From positions 1-15,655 of the forward strand of contig JANXTQ010000270.1 of the NCBI GenBank assembly GCA_025352305.1: DNA of 15,655 nt, read 5' to 3'. This document shows positions 5,716 to 12,846 of the stretch, one piece after another (position 1 is the stretch's first letter; each line of letters starts with the position of its first letter). The position numbers and the translations under genes were made by a program. This DNA is from Actinomycetes bacterium. GTDB lineage: Bacteria > Actinomycetota > Acidimicrobiia > Acidimicrobiales > RAAP-2. The notes beneath the pieces were generated by a model. It did no database searches and was not told where the DNA came from. It saw only the letters and a program-made list of their open reading frames with translations.

Positions 5716-7619
5716 CCCGCTGGCGGGCAGTAGTTCATGGTGACGGTCGAGCCAAAGGGCACTTTTGTCGTAGCGACGGGCGTTTCATCCACCACGTAGT
5801 CGCTCTGAGCGGTGCAGCGCGGATCGGACGGGTCAAGGTACGTGAACTGCGCAACCAGTGGTGCAGGACTTGCGCCGCCGGGATCTAGGGCATTGGACGC
5901 CGCGACCATGGTGTCGCCCACTACGTCGGGAACGATGACGTCGCAGTTTCCACTACTCACAATCAGAGTCACGGCCGACTGCGGCTTAACTTGAGTTGCG
6001 GCGGGCGGACTGGTTTTGATGACTTGGCCCGAAGGAATGGTGTTCGAACACGTTGACTGGTTAGGACTCGCTACGTTCAGTCCCGCGTTTCCGAGCGCAT
6101 TGGCGGCCGTTGTTACGGAGTCACCGGCGACGGACGGGACACTAACGAGAGCCTGAGGCGAGAGCACGGTCAACGTCACTGTCTGGCCGGCCAGAATTTT
6201 CGTACCCGGCAACGGATCTTGCCCGATAACGGTGTACGCCGTTTGGCCGGGCGAGCCCACCAAGGAGTAGACGATTCGGGGGTTCAGACTGGCAATGCTG
6301 AGATCCTGAGAGGCGGTCGCGGAGCTGAGACCGACCAGATTCGGCACGGTGACTGTCGGCAACGAGCGTCCGAGCGAAACATAAATCGTGACCTTGTGAC
6401 CCTTCTTTACGATCTGGCCAGCGCGAGGATCAGTCTTAAAAACAGTGCCGGGAGAGGCAGAGTTCTTGTGGTATCGCTGAATCGGTTGACCCAGTCCCTG
6501 ATTCGTAATTACGGAAATTGCGGTGTTGGCGCTGAGTCCCACCACGCTGGGCATTTTTGTCTGTTCCTTGCCCGAGTTCAGTGCGAAAAACACGGCAGCT
6601 CCAATAAGCAGCAGGAGTACCAAGCCGAGCAGTACCCACCATCCCCGACGATCCTTTGACGTCGCGACCACGTCGGTTCGCGGGCCATTTTGGATGGGCA
6701 CGGTCTGGGTGCGTTCGCCGCTGCCGACAACCGCGACCGCTCGGGTCACGTCGTCGCGGGCCGCGGCTCCCGAGATAGAGATGGGTTGACCTTCACTAAA
6801 GCGCAGGAGGTCCGTTCGCATATCGTCGGCGTTCTGATAGCGCTCGGCGGGTGACTTAGCCAGCGCGTGCATCGTCACAACTTCAAGATCGTCGGGCAGT
6901 TGAGGATTAAAAGTCTTCGGCGAGGGCACGGCGTCGCGAACGTGCTTGCCAGCGACAGCGACGGGAGAGTCACCAATAAATGGAGGTCGCCCCGCTAAGA
7001 GTTCGTAGAGCACAATGCCCAACGAGTAGACGTCGCTTCGACCGTCGACTACTGCGCCCTCGGCCTGTTCGGGCGAAAAGTACGTCGCCGTGCCCATCAC
7101 GGATCCGGCGACAGTGAGATTGTCCTCGGTAGAGATGGCCTGGGCGATTCCAAAGTCCGTGACCTTGACCGCACCGTCACTCGTCAACAAAATGTTGCCG
7201 GGCTTCACGTCGCGGTGAACAACACCTTGGCGGTGCGCGTAACTGAGTGCGCTCGCCACTTGAGCGCACACCTGAGCAGATTTCGTCGGGCTGAGTGTGC
7301 GCGATTCGCGCAGCAGATCGGCGAGCGAAGTTCCCTCGACCAGTTCCATGACAATGAAGTAGGCACCGGCGTCTTCGCCCCAGTCAAAGATCGGAACAAT
7401 ATTGGGGTGCGAGAGGTTGGCGGCGGCCTGAGCTTCGCGGCGAAAGCGCTCAACGAATGATTTGTCAACGCTTAGCTCGGGGTAGAGAATCTTCAGTGCG
7501 ACAAAGCGATTGAGGAGTAAGTCGTGGGCGCGATAGACCATCGCCATGCCCCCACGGGCAATCAGGTGGGTGACCTGGTACCGGTTTGAGTAGATCCGCG
7601 GTTCTTCTACCGGCTCCAT
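5712..7619 (-). CDS. pknB: PknB-type membrane Ser/Thr protein kinase with four PASTA repeats
   Basis: A 635-residue Hanks-type kinase. The cytoplasmic kinase domain (14-275) has the Gly loop ARGGMAMVY (21-29), ATP-anchoring K43, catalytic D137 in [11 protein letters not shown] at 155-157 and the SPEQ segment at 182-185. A Ser/Thr/Asp-rich juxtamembrane linker precedes one membrane helix (about 327-347). Outside the cell are four PASTA repeats (355-417, 422-487, 491-557, 562-631), which in this family bind muropeptides and lipid II. The activation loop keeps T169, aligned with T171 of M. tuberculosis PknB, but the T173 equivalent is Ala171. PASTA 3 and 4 each hold a Cys pair (C524/C559, C602/C631), probably disulfides. 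It is the last gene of the operon, 43 bases after pbpA, with a GGGGAA ribosome site before the ATG. Confidence 0.97.
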   Translation of the reverse strand: MEPVEEPRIYSNRYQVTHLIARGGMAMVYRAHDLLLNRFVALKILYPELSVDKSFVERFRREAQAAANLSHPNIVPIFDWGEDAGAYFIVMELVEGTSLADLLRESRTLSPTKSAQVCAQVASALSYAHRQGVVHRDVKPGNILLTSDGAVKVTDFGIAQAISTEDNLTVAGSVMGTATYFSPEQAEGAVVDGRSDVYSLGIVLYELLAGRPPFIGDSPVAVAGKHVRDAVPSPKTFNPQLPDDLEVVTMHALAKSPAERYQNADDMRTDLLRFSEGQPISISGAAARDDVTRAVAVVGSGERTQTVPIQNGPRTDVVATSKDRRGWWVLLGLVLLLLIGAAVFFALNSGKEQTKMPSVVGLSANTAISVITNQGLGQPIQRYHKNSASPGTVFKTDPRAGQIVKKGHKVTIYVSLGRSLPTVTVPNLVGLSSATASQDLSIASLNPRIVYSLVGSPGQTAYTVIGQDPLPGTKILAGQTVTLTVLSPQALVSVPSVAGDSVTTAANALGNAGLNVASPNQSTCSNTIPSGQVIKTSPPAATQVKPQSAVTLIVSSGNCDVIVPDVVGDTMVAASNALDPGGASPAPLVAQFTYLDPSDPRCTAQSDYVVDETPVATTKVPFGSTVTMNYCPPAG

Positions 7620-7658
7620 AAGTTCCCCAAGCCTACGCGCCGCACCCGTTCAGTTCCC

Positions 7659-7684
7659 ATTATCAAAAGTGGCACGTGGTGCCA
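7659..7684 (-). promoter_or_regulatory. Hairpin and -10-like box at the pbpA/pknB junction
   Basis: On the minus strand the end of pbpA contains TGGCAC-CAC-GTGCCA (7684-7670), a 6-bp stem followed by CTTTTG, like a weak terminator or attenuator. GATAAT (7664-7659), a near-consensus -10, overlaps the pbpA stop codon region and could start a separate pknB transcript. A second -10-like TAGGCT is at 7635-7630. No clear -35 is seen. Confidence 0.3.
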
Positions 7685-9165
7685 GTTCCCGTGGCGGGTA
7701 GGCCAGCCGCGATTGCTATTTCGGCTTCGATCATGCATTTTACAATTGGTCCCGCGACGGTGGCCCCGTAATCAAATATTTGTTGAAACGGCACCACGAC
7801 AGCGATCGCAATAACGGGTGCGTGAGCGGGGGCGAAGGCAATCATCCAGTCGTCGGTGTTGTGAGCGCTGTTGCCGGTTTGAGCAGTTCCCGTTTTAGCG
7901 GCCACATCATCCTGTGGCAGAAATCCGACTCCACCAGCGGTTCCGTAGAGCGCGACCTCTTGCATCAGGGGAACAATCGCGGACGTCTGAGCGGCGTTGA
8001 GTGGATGAAGCCACGCAGTGGGTTGGTAGCGACGGATCGTGGTGCCGTCCGCGCTCAAGATTTGGTCCAAAAAGTGCGGAGTCATGATCGTGCCGTTGTT
8101 CGCAATGGCGGCCGCGATGAGCGCATTTTGCAGAGCGGTCGCACGAACGTTCTCTTGACCAATAGCGGAGTACGCGAGTTGGGGTTGATCAGCCACAAAA
8201 GTGGAGGCCGAAGGAAAAAACGAGGTCGACTGTCCCGGTAGGTCAATGGGAATGGCGCGGTTGTAGCCGAAACTTTGCGCCGTCTGAGACAGAAAATCCC
8301 CACCGAGATCCAGCCCCATTAGTCCGTATCCGGGGTCGCAGGAGTACGGCAACATCACCTGCACCGTTCCTCCACAGGGCTGTCCCCCGTCGTTACAGAG
8401 TTGATTGATCGTGCCGGGGAGCGCCGTGCACGTGATGACGGGGTAGGTCTTCGTCATGAGCGCCGGGTCGTATCTCACCGCGGACGCCGTCGTCAACACT
8501 TTGAAGGTCGATCCGGGCGGAAAGGTGCGCTGAATGGCGAGGTTGCCGAGCGGAGGAAATCCGTGTCCATTGTTCTTGTTGTAGATCTGCCAGATCTTTG
8601 CTTCCACGGCGTAATCCGGGTTGGTGATTCGCGAGGGATCGTACGAAGGATTGGAGTACATCGCCAAGATGGCCCCCGTCTTTGGATTGATCGCTACAAC
8701 AGCGCCGTCTCGACCCGTTAGTGACAGTTGTGCCACCCGCTGCAGTGCGGGTTGCAGCGTGATCTGCACGGAGTTAGCCGAAGAAATGGGAGCAACGACT
8801 TGCGCCCAGCTCTGAGCGGGCTGTTGATGCGACGACAGTTCCGAGTCGTACTGCGCTTCGAGCGCCCACGGACCGTAGTGCGCGGCGGCAAATCCGACGA
8901 CACCAGCGGTTAATCGACCAAGGGGATACACGCGCTTCCACGGATACGTGTTATTGCCCGAGGGTATCGAGTGAGCCAATACCGTTCCATCGCTGGCGAG
9001 GACGTCGCCGCGAGGATAGATCCGCGACGCGTCGGCGAGGCGCGGATTGAGCACCGATTTATCGAGAGCCGAGGCGTGCCAGTACTGCAAAAACGCACTC
9101 TGCCCGATCAGGATCGCGAATAGAAACAGCATGAGAGTGCCAATGAGCCCTACGCGTCGTGACAT
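7663..9165 (-). CDS. pbpA: Class B penicillin-binding protein (PbpA/PBP2 type transpeptidase)
   Basis: A 500-residue monofunctional transpeptidase, close to the 491 residues of mycobacterial PbpA. One N-terminal signal-anchor helix (about 6-27) is followed by a short non-catalytic module with YPRGDVLASDG (50-60). The penicillin-binding domain follows, with acylating S219 in STFK (219-222) and the KTG box at 424-426. The second motif, normally SxN (S-C-N-T in close relatives), reads S275-C-D277-P: the Asn is replaced by Asp and the next Thr by Pro. Four Cys (246, 257, 264, 276) cluster just before it and may form disulfides. Such enzymes cross-link peptidoglycan in elongation or septation with a SEDS partner; the expected rodA neighbour is missing. 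The ATG directly abuts the pstP stop with no spacer. Confidence 0.95.
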   Translation of the reverse strand: MSRRVGLIGTLMLFLFAILIGQSAFLQYWHASALDKSVLNPRLADASRIYPRGDVLASDGTVLAHSIPSGNNTYPWKRVYPLGRLTAGVVGFAAAHYGPWALEAQYDSELSSHQQPAQSWAQVVAPISSANSVQITLQPALQRVAQLSLTGRDGAVVAINPKTGAILAMYSNPSYDPSRITNPDYAVEAKIWQIYNKNNGHGFPPLGNLAIQRTFPPGSTFKVLTTASAVRYDPALMTKTYPVITCTALPGTINQLCNDGGQPCGGTVQVMLPYSCDPGYGLMGLDLGGDFLSQTAQSFGYNRAIPIDLPGQSTSFFPSASTFVADQPQLAYSAIGQENVRATALQNALIAAAIANNGTIMTPHFLDQILSADGTTIRRYQPTAWLHPLNAAQTSAIVPLMQEVALYGTAGGVGFLPQDDVAAKTGTAQTGNSAHNTDDWMIAFAPAHAPVIAIAVVVPFQQIFDYGATVAGPIVKCMIEAEIAIAAGLPATGTGTTCHF

Positions 9166-10386
9166 CTAACCGCCCCCGCTCGTTGTTGTCGTTCCTGGTG
9201 CACTTGTCGGGTTCTCTTTCGCACACACCGCAACGTGACTCAGCTGTTCACACCAATGGTGATGCAAATAGTCAGCGTGGCGCAACGCGCTTTCGTAGGT
9301 CGGGGCGACAATTCCCGTCGACAACTGCTGTTGGTCAAAAGCGGTCAAGTGCACCACCCAGTATGAGGTAATCAGCCGAAGTCGTGGATGGAACCACAAC
9401 AAGCCCCCCGGCTGACCCTGATAGACGGCAATTTGCGGCTGGCTCTGCGACGTCGACTGATAACTCGCCAAGTAGTACGAACTGTATCCGTACCACTTCA
9501 ATACGCCGACGGCCCGCGCGCCGGCCGCGATAATGGCGAAAAAGAACACGGCAGTTCGCCACGTAAAACGCCGCGGGGCACGGTGTGCTTCGCGCGGCGG
9601 AGACAACCGTTCGGCTCGCGACGGTTGCGCAGCGGACACGCCGATTGGCGCGGGTGCCACTGCGGAGACGTCAACGAACTCCACCAGAACTGCAGAGATA
9701 TTGTCACGGCCGCCGTGGCGATTGGCCTCCAAGATCAAATTCGCAACCGCTTCGTCGAGCGTGTGCGGCGCGCTCGCCAACTCGGCAATTTCGTTGTCGC
9801 TCAGTTCATTAGAGAGTCCGTCGGAGCACAACAAGATGCGGTCGCCGGGCGCGGCGTCGAGAGGAAAGACGTCCGGAGATAGATCGGACTCAATTCCCAG
9901 GGTGCGAGTGATTTGGTGCCGACTCGGATGCACGGCTGCCTCTTCGGGAGTGAGTCGACCCTGGCGCACCCACTCCTCGGCGACGCTGTGATCCTTCGTG
10001 ATTTGTTTTAGCGCCCCGTCGCGCAGTTGATAGGCCCGCGAATCTCCGACGTTGATGACCACCGGCAACAAACCGTCCAGCGTTCGCGTCAAGCCCAACG
10101 CCACGATGGTGGTTCCCATTCCGAGGCGTTCGCTATTTCGATTGGCGTCAGCAATGATTGCTTCGTTGGCCTGAACGACGGCATTTCTCAGTCCTTCGGT
10201 GGACGGATCCGTCCAAAACGACGCTCGGATCACTTTGACGGCGAGCTCGGAGGCAACCTCGCCAGCGGCGTGTCCGCCCATTCCATCTGCCACGAGGGCC
10301 AGCTTGCCGTCGACGCTGATTGAATCCTCGTTCACCTCGCGAACGAGACCTACATCAGTGGACGCTGCGTAACGCCAACTGCTCAT
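9166..10386 (-). CDS. pstP: PstP-type membrane PP2C Ser/Thr phosphatase
   Basis: A 406-residue PPM/PP2C phosphatase that reverses phosphorylation by PknB-type kinases. The cytoplasmic catalytic domain (1-238) has the expected metal-site motifs: NED (19-21), ADGMGGH with D34, GDSR (114-117), CSDG with D189, and GRDN with D228. A Pro/Arg-rich linker leads to one membrane helix (about 277-296) and a ~110-residue extracellular domain rich in Tyr, Gln and Ser, with two Cys (379, 388) and a low-complexity Thr/Gly tail. That outer domain is shorter than in mycobacterial PstP and I do not recognise its fold. The ATG overlaps the fhaB TGA (ATGA), showing translational coupling. In the typical locus rodA lies between this gene and pbpA; here nothing does. 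Confidence 0.95.
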   Translation of the reverse strand: MSSWRYAASTDVGLVREVNEDSISVDGKLALVADGMGGHAAGEVASELAVKVIRASFWTDPSTEGLRNAVVQANEAIIADANRNSERLGMGTTIVALGLTRTLDGLLPVVINVGDSRAYQLRDGALKQITKDHSVAEEWVRQGRLTPEEAAVHPSRHQITRTLGIESDLSPDVFPLDAAPGDRILLCSDGLSNELSDNEIAELASAPHTLDEAVANLILEANRHGGRDNISAVLVEFVDVSAVAPAPIGVSAAQPSRAERLSPPREAHRAPRRFTWRTAVFFFAIIAAGARAVGVLKWYGYSSYYLASYQSTSQSQPQIAVYQGQPGGLLWFHPRLRLITSYWVVHLTAFDQQQLSTGIVAPTYESALRHADYLHHHWCEQLSHVAVCAKENPTSAPGTTTTSGGG

Positions 10387-10835
10387 CTAACGACCTCGAA
10401 CAGGACGCCACCGACCTGCACGATGTCGCCTTTATCTAAACGAGTTCGGTGCGCGATAATTTTTTGATTGACGTACGTTCCGTTAGTGGAGCCGAGGTCC
10501 TCAACCAACAGGTCACCGGAGTCAAAGGTGAACTGCGAGTGTCGCGTCGATAGGTAGGTGTCGTTGATGACGAGGTTGCACTCCGAACCGCGTCCAATGA
10601 TCACCGGAGCATCAACCGAGACGCGCTCGCCGGCGCGCTCTTTTGGTTCAATGAAGTTGAGCATGAGTGCCCCACGGCGTTTGGCGCTGCGCGGGCCCGA
10701 ACCTGAACGCGCGGGACGGACTTCGACCATCGCTACGCGCATGACTCGCAACAAGAACAGGCCCGCCACGCCCATCACAACGATCTGCAGGGGCCGAATA
10801 ACGGCGGCGTAGTTGGTTGCTGCGATCAAGTTCAA
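10383..10835 (-). CDS. fhaB: FhaB (FipA-like) membrane-anchored FHA-domain protein
   Basis: A 150-residue protein with one N-terminal membrane helix (about 12-30), a basic Ser/Arg-rich linker (40-55) and a C-terminal FHA domain (about 72-148). The phosphothreonine-binding residues are visible: G81-R82, the S96-T-R-H99 segment and N118-G119 in LGSTNGTYVN. This is the FhaB/FipA layout. In mycobacteria FipA is phosphorylated by the neighbouring kinases and links FtsZ with FtsQ under stress. The start is a TTG at 10835, chosen because it overlaps the fhaA TGA in a TTGA arrangement and includes the complete membrane helix; the next Met (21) would cut into the helix. Its own stop overlaps the pstP ATG by four bases. 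Confidence 0.93.
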   Translation of the reverse strand: MNLIAATNYAAVIRPLQIVVMGVAGLFLLRVMRVAMVEVRPARSGSGPRSAKRRGALMLNFIEPKERAGERVSVDAPVIIGRGSECNLVINDTYLSTRHSQFTFDSGDLLVEDLGSTNGTYVNQKIIAHRTRLDKGDIVQVGGVLFEVVR

Positions 10836-11479
10836 GCCAGTTCGATTCGCATCAGTCGGTTACCAATCTCAATCTCGTCTTTGGGCGAGAGCGAGACCGC
10901 AGATATCTTGTGTCCATTGACGAAAGTCCCGTTGGTGGACTGAAGATCACGTATGGCCACGCCATCAGAAGTGCGCCAAATTTCCGCGTGATGGCGAGAG
11001 ACGTTCGAGTCGTTGATGACAATGTCGCACTCGCTCAGTCGCCCAATCGAAAGCGGTCGCTGGCCAATGGGATAGACCGCTCCGTCCGCGCACACCACGC
11101 GTGGTTCGGAGTCGCCGCCAACGAAGGAGGCTTTCACGCCGAGGTTGCCCGGGCGAAGGTCATCGTCAATAAACATCTCCACGGTGACCGGTCCGACGAA
11201 GTTGTAACCCTCGGTAATGGCGTGCTGGCGGGCAGTCTCGGTGAGTTCACTCGCCAGCGCCTTTTGAAAACCTTCGAAGCGCTCGGCATCGCTGGGCGAG
11301 AGCCAAATCTTAATGTGATTGGGCGCGACGAGTCCGCGGTTAGCAACACGGCGTCCGAGGTCCATCTCGCGCACCATGCGTTGGCCAATTTCTACTGGCT
11401 GCAATGTTCCACGGAAGGGACGCGAGAGGCCGCGTTCGAACAACTTCTCCAGTCGACTTTCCACGTTGCGTAACGCCAT
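10832..11479 (-). CDS. fhaA: FhaA, DUF3662 and FHA-domain protein
   Basis: A 215-residue cytoplasmic protein. The N-terminal domain (1-120) is the DUF3662/FhaA_N module, recognised from 'ESRLEKLFERG' at its start and the conserved 'P..EIGQRMVREMD' region (29-40). The C-terminal FHA domain (about 136-213) has G146-R147, the S161-R-H-H164 loop and STNG (181-184) with N188-G189, all needed for phosphothreonine binding. Mycobacterial FhaA is about 527 residues because of a long disordered linker; here the two domains are joined almost directly. FhaA binds phosphorylated MurJ/MviN in M. tuberculosis and so restrains lipid II export. I chose the ATG at 11479 (MALRNVE) over the frame extension to 11512, because the family begins near this point and a TACAGT box (11495-11490) lies 10 bases upstream. 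It is the first gene of the operon. Confidence 0.93.
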   Translation of the reverse strand: MALRNVESRLEKLFERGLSRPFRGTLQPVEIGQRMVREMDLGRRVANRGLVAPNHIKIWLSPSDAERFEGFQKALASELTETARQHAITEGYNFVGPVTVEMFIDDDLRPGNLGVKASFVGGDSEPRVVCADGAVYPIGQRPLSIGRLSECDIVINDSNVSRHHAEIWRTSDGVAIRDLQSTNGTFVNGHKISAVSLSPKDEIEIGNRLMRIELA

Positions 11480-11489
11480 ATCGTTTCTA

Positions 11490-11495
11490 ACTGTA
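11490..11495 (-). promoter_or_regulatory. Putative -10 box of the fhaA-pknB operon
   Basis: TACAGT on the minus strand ends 10 bases before the fhaA ATG, which predicts a leader of only a few bases. No Shine-Dalgarno sequence is visible. It lies in the 87-base divergent region shared with the tRNA-Leu gene. Confidence 0.35.
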
Positions 11496-11547
11496 CTGGT
11501 GAAGTGGATCATTCACGAGGCGCTGAAAGGCCTCAGGCGCCGTGGAG

Positions 11548-11553
11548 TAATGT
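11548..11553 (+). promoter_or_regulatory. Putative -10 box of the tRNA-Leu gene
   Basis: TAATGT ends 13 bases before the first base of the tRNA, so transcription would start about 6 bases upstream of the mature 5' end. CTGAAA at 11523-11528 is a possible -35 with a 19-base spacer. Confidence 0.4.
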
Positions 11554-11566
11554 TGGAAACTCACTC

Positions 11567-11650
11567 GGGCGAGTGGCGGAATAGGCAGACGCGCAGGCTT
11601 CAGGTGCCTGTATTCGAAAGGATGTGGGGGTTCAAGTCCCCCCTCGCCCA
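11567..11650 (+). tRNA. tRNA-Leu (anticodon CAG)
   Basis: The acceptor stem GGGCGAG (11567-11573) pairs perfectly with CTCGCCC (11643-11649), followed by discriminator A. The anticodon stem CAGGC/GCCTG (11594-11598, 11606-11610) closes the loop TTCAGGT with anticodon CAG at 11601-11603, reading CUG codons. A 15-base variable region (11611-11625) folds as ATTC-GAAA-GGAT, the long arm expected of tRNA-Leu. The T stem is GGGGG/CCCCC around TTCAAGT. CCA is not encoded. A tRNA-Leu beside fhaA also occurs in mycobacteria, as far as I recall, which supports ancestral synteny. Confidence 0.97.
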
Positions 11651-11875
11651 CTCGCAGGTCCGATTTATCGACCAATTCGCGGCGGATCTCCAATCAAGAC
11701 CCGCTCGCCGATTGGATGTTCAACTTCGCTCGAGAGCGAGTTCGCATCACGAGGGCGTTTAACTAACTCCTCGGTTGGAGCCAGGTCCGCTTGCTGTCGT
11801 CTCGTACATCGCGACGGCCACGACGTCTAAAACCACCGTGTCGTCGTTCGATCGTGTTTCGGCCATTGTTGTGGG
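11651..11875. other. Intergenic region between tRNA-Leu and the esterase gene
   Basis: 225 bases with no convincing gene. An imperfect hairpin (TCGCT/AGCGA core with AAC/GTT outside, 11722-11742) follows the tRNA by about 70 bases but has no T tract, so it is not a clear terminator. CATTGT at 11864-11869 could be a -10 for the esterase gene. Confidence 0.5.
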
Positions 11876-12844
11876 ATGGACCATGGCAGCACGAGGTCAG
11901 AACGTAAAACGATTGAGCCGCAATTTCCGCGAAGGCGGATCCTGAAAATCGGAGGCGGCCTGCTCGCAGGTGCCGCTATCGCGGGGGTTGGTGGAGTCGA
12001 ACTCGTTGATCACGGCGTTCTGCCCGGTCAGTCACTTCTCAACTCTCTTGATGGAGCGTGCGAAGTTCCCGCACGAAGATTGAGTTTCGGAGAAGTTGGT
12101 CGAACGCTCACTGATTCGTTTTATTCCACGCGTCGACACGTAACCGTGAGTTACTCCATTGGTCTGCCCGCATCGTTTCTAAAGGGGCAGCGAACGTCGT
12201 TGGCCATTTTCTTGCACGGGGAGTTTGCTTCGCATCGCGCGTGGCTCGGTGTTTCTGATAACCCAGCCCAGGCGGCAGCTCTCCTGCAGGACGGACAACC
12301 AATGGCGCCTATGGCGATTGCCACTATCGATGGCGGAAAGCACTACTGGCACGCGTACGGAAACGACGATCCCATGGCGATGGTCGTTGATGAGTTCATT
12401 CCGTTTTGTCAATCTCTCGGACTCGGAGTCGAACCGGGAACCGTGGGCGTCATGGGGCTTTCAATGGGTGGCTACGGCGCACTGCTCTTCGCCGAGAAAC
12501 ATCCCTCGGTATTTAGCGCGGCGGCCGCACTCAGCCCGGGCATCTGGACCAGTTACCGTCAAGCTCGAGCCGCTAACGCCGTGGCCTACTCGTCGATGAG
12601 CAACTTTGCTCGCTACGACGTCGTGACTCACACACCGGCGTTGGCCCGCACGCCGACATTCATCGCGTCGGGGAGCCACGATCCGTTTTATCCCGGTGCT
12701 CAAGCATTCCGAGCTCACCTCGCAACTACAACGCCCGTTCGCGCCATTTTCGGTCCAGGGTGCCACGGTGGGCAGTTTTACAACGCCCACATGCCCGCCG
12801 CACTCGCGTTCATGAACTCGCATCTTTCGTCTTCAACGAGTTGA
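11876..12844 (+). CDS. Tat-exported alpha/beta hydrolase (putative esterase, antigen 85/esterase D-like)
   Basis: A 322-residue exported hydrolase. Residues 19-24 (RRRILK) followed by a Gly/Ala-rich hydrophobic stretch (25-42) look like a twin-arginine signal, though without a clear Ala-x-Ala cleavage site. The catalytic triad of the 'putative esterase' family is visible: nucleophile S196 in GLSMGGYG, acid D269 in GSHDPF, and H297 in GCHGGQFY; FLHGE (112-116) supplies the oxyanion region. Relatives include feruloyl esterases, S-formylglutathione hydrolase and the mycolyltransferases. The substrate is not known. Translation start is uncertain: there is no good ribosome site, but CATTGT lies 6 bases before the ATG, so a leaderless message is possible. 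The next gene, a wall amidase, begins 2 bases after its stop, pointing to a role at the cell surface. Confidence 0.85.
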   Translation: MDHGSTRSERKTIEPQFPRRRILKIGGGLLAGAAIAGVGGVELVDHGVLPGQSLLNSLDGACEVPARRLSFGEVGRTLTDSFYSTRRHVTVSYSIGLPASFLKGQRTSLAIFLHGEFASHRAWLGVSDNPAQAAALLQDGQPMAPMAIATIDGGKHYWHAYGNDDPMAMVVDEFIPFCQSLGLGVEPGTVGVMGLSMGGYGALLFAEKHPSVFSAAAALSPGIWTSYRQARAANAVAYSSMSNFARYDVVTHTPALARTPTFIASGSHDPFYPGAQAFRAHLATTTPVRAIFGPGCHGGQFYNAHMPAALAFMNSHLSSSTS

Positions 12845-12846
12845 GT

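Noticed and set aside
5715..6400. Repeats in the 3' half of pknB as a possible DNA repeat array
   Set aside because: They are diverged PASTA protein repeats, not conserved nucleotide repeats; no CRISPR or tandem DNA repeat is present.
10817..11473. Long + strand open frame (218 codons) antisense to fhaA
   Set aside because: It mirrors the fhaA gene, whose DUF3662 and FHA motifs are clear; the antisense protein shows no recognisable domain and there is no promoter or ribosome site for it.
11567..11650. tRNA-Leu as an integration (att) site
   Set aside because: No integrase gene and no direct repeat of the tRNA 3' end was seen in the flanking sequence.
11319..11762. Open frame on + strand running from fhaA antisense through the tRNA
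   Set aside because: It covers the tRNA-Leu gene and the antisense of fhaA, so it cannot be a real protein-coding gene.
12461..12823. Minus-strand open frame opposite the esterase C-terminus
   Set aside because: The forward frame holds the catalytic Ser, Asp and His; the reverse frame has no recognisable feature.
12760..12846. Upstream start for the amidase at 12760
   Set aside because: It lies inside the esterase gene and would place 29 extra residues before a well-formed lipoprotein signal peptide.
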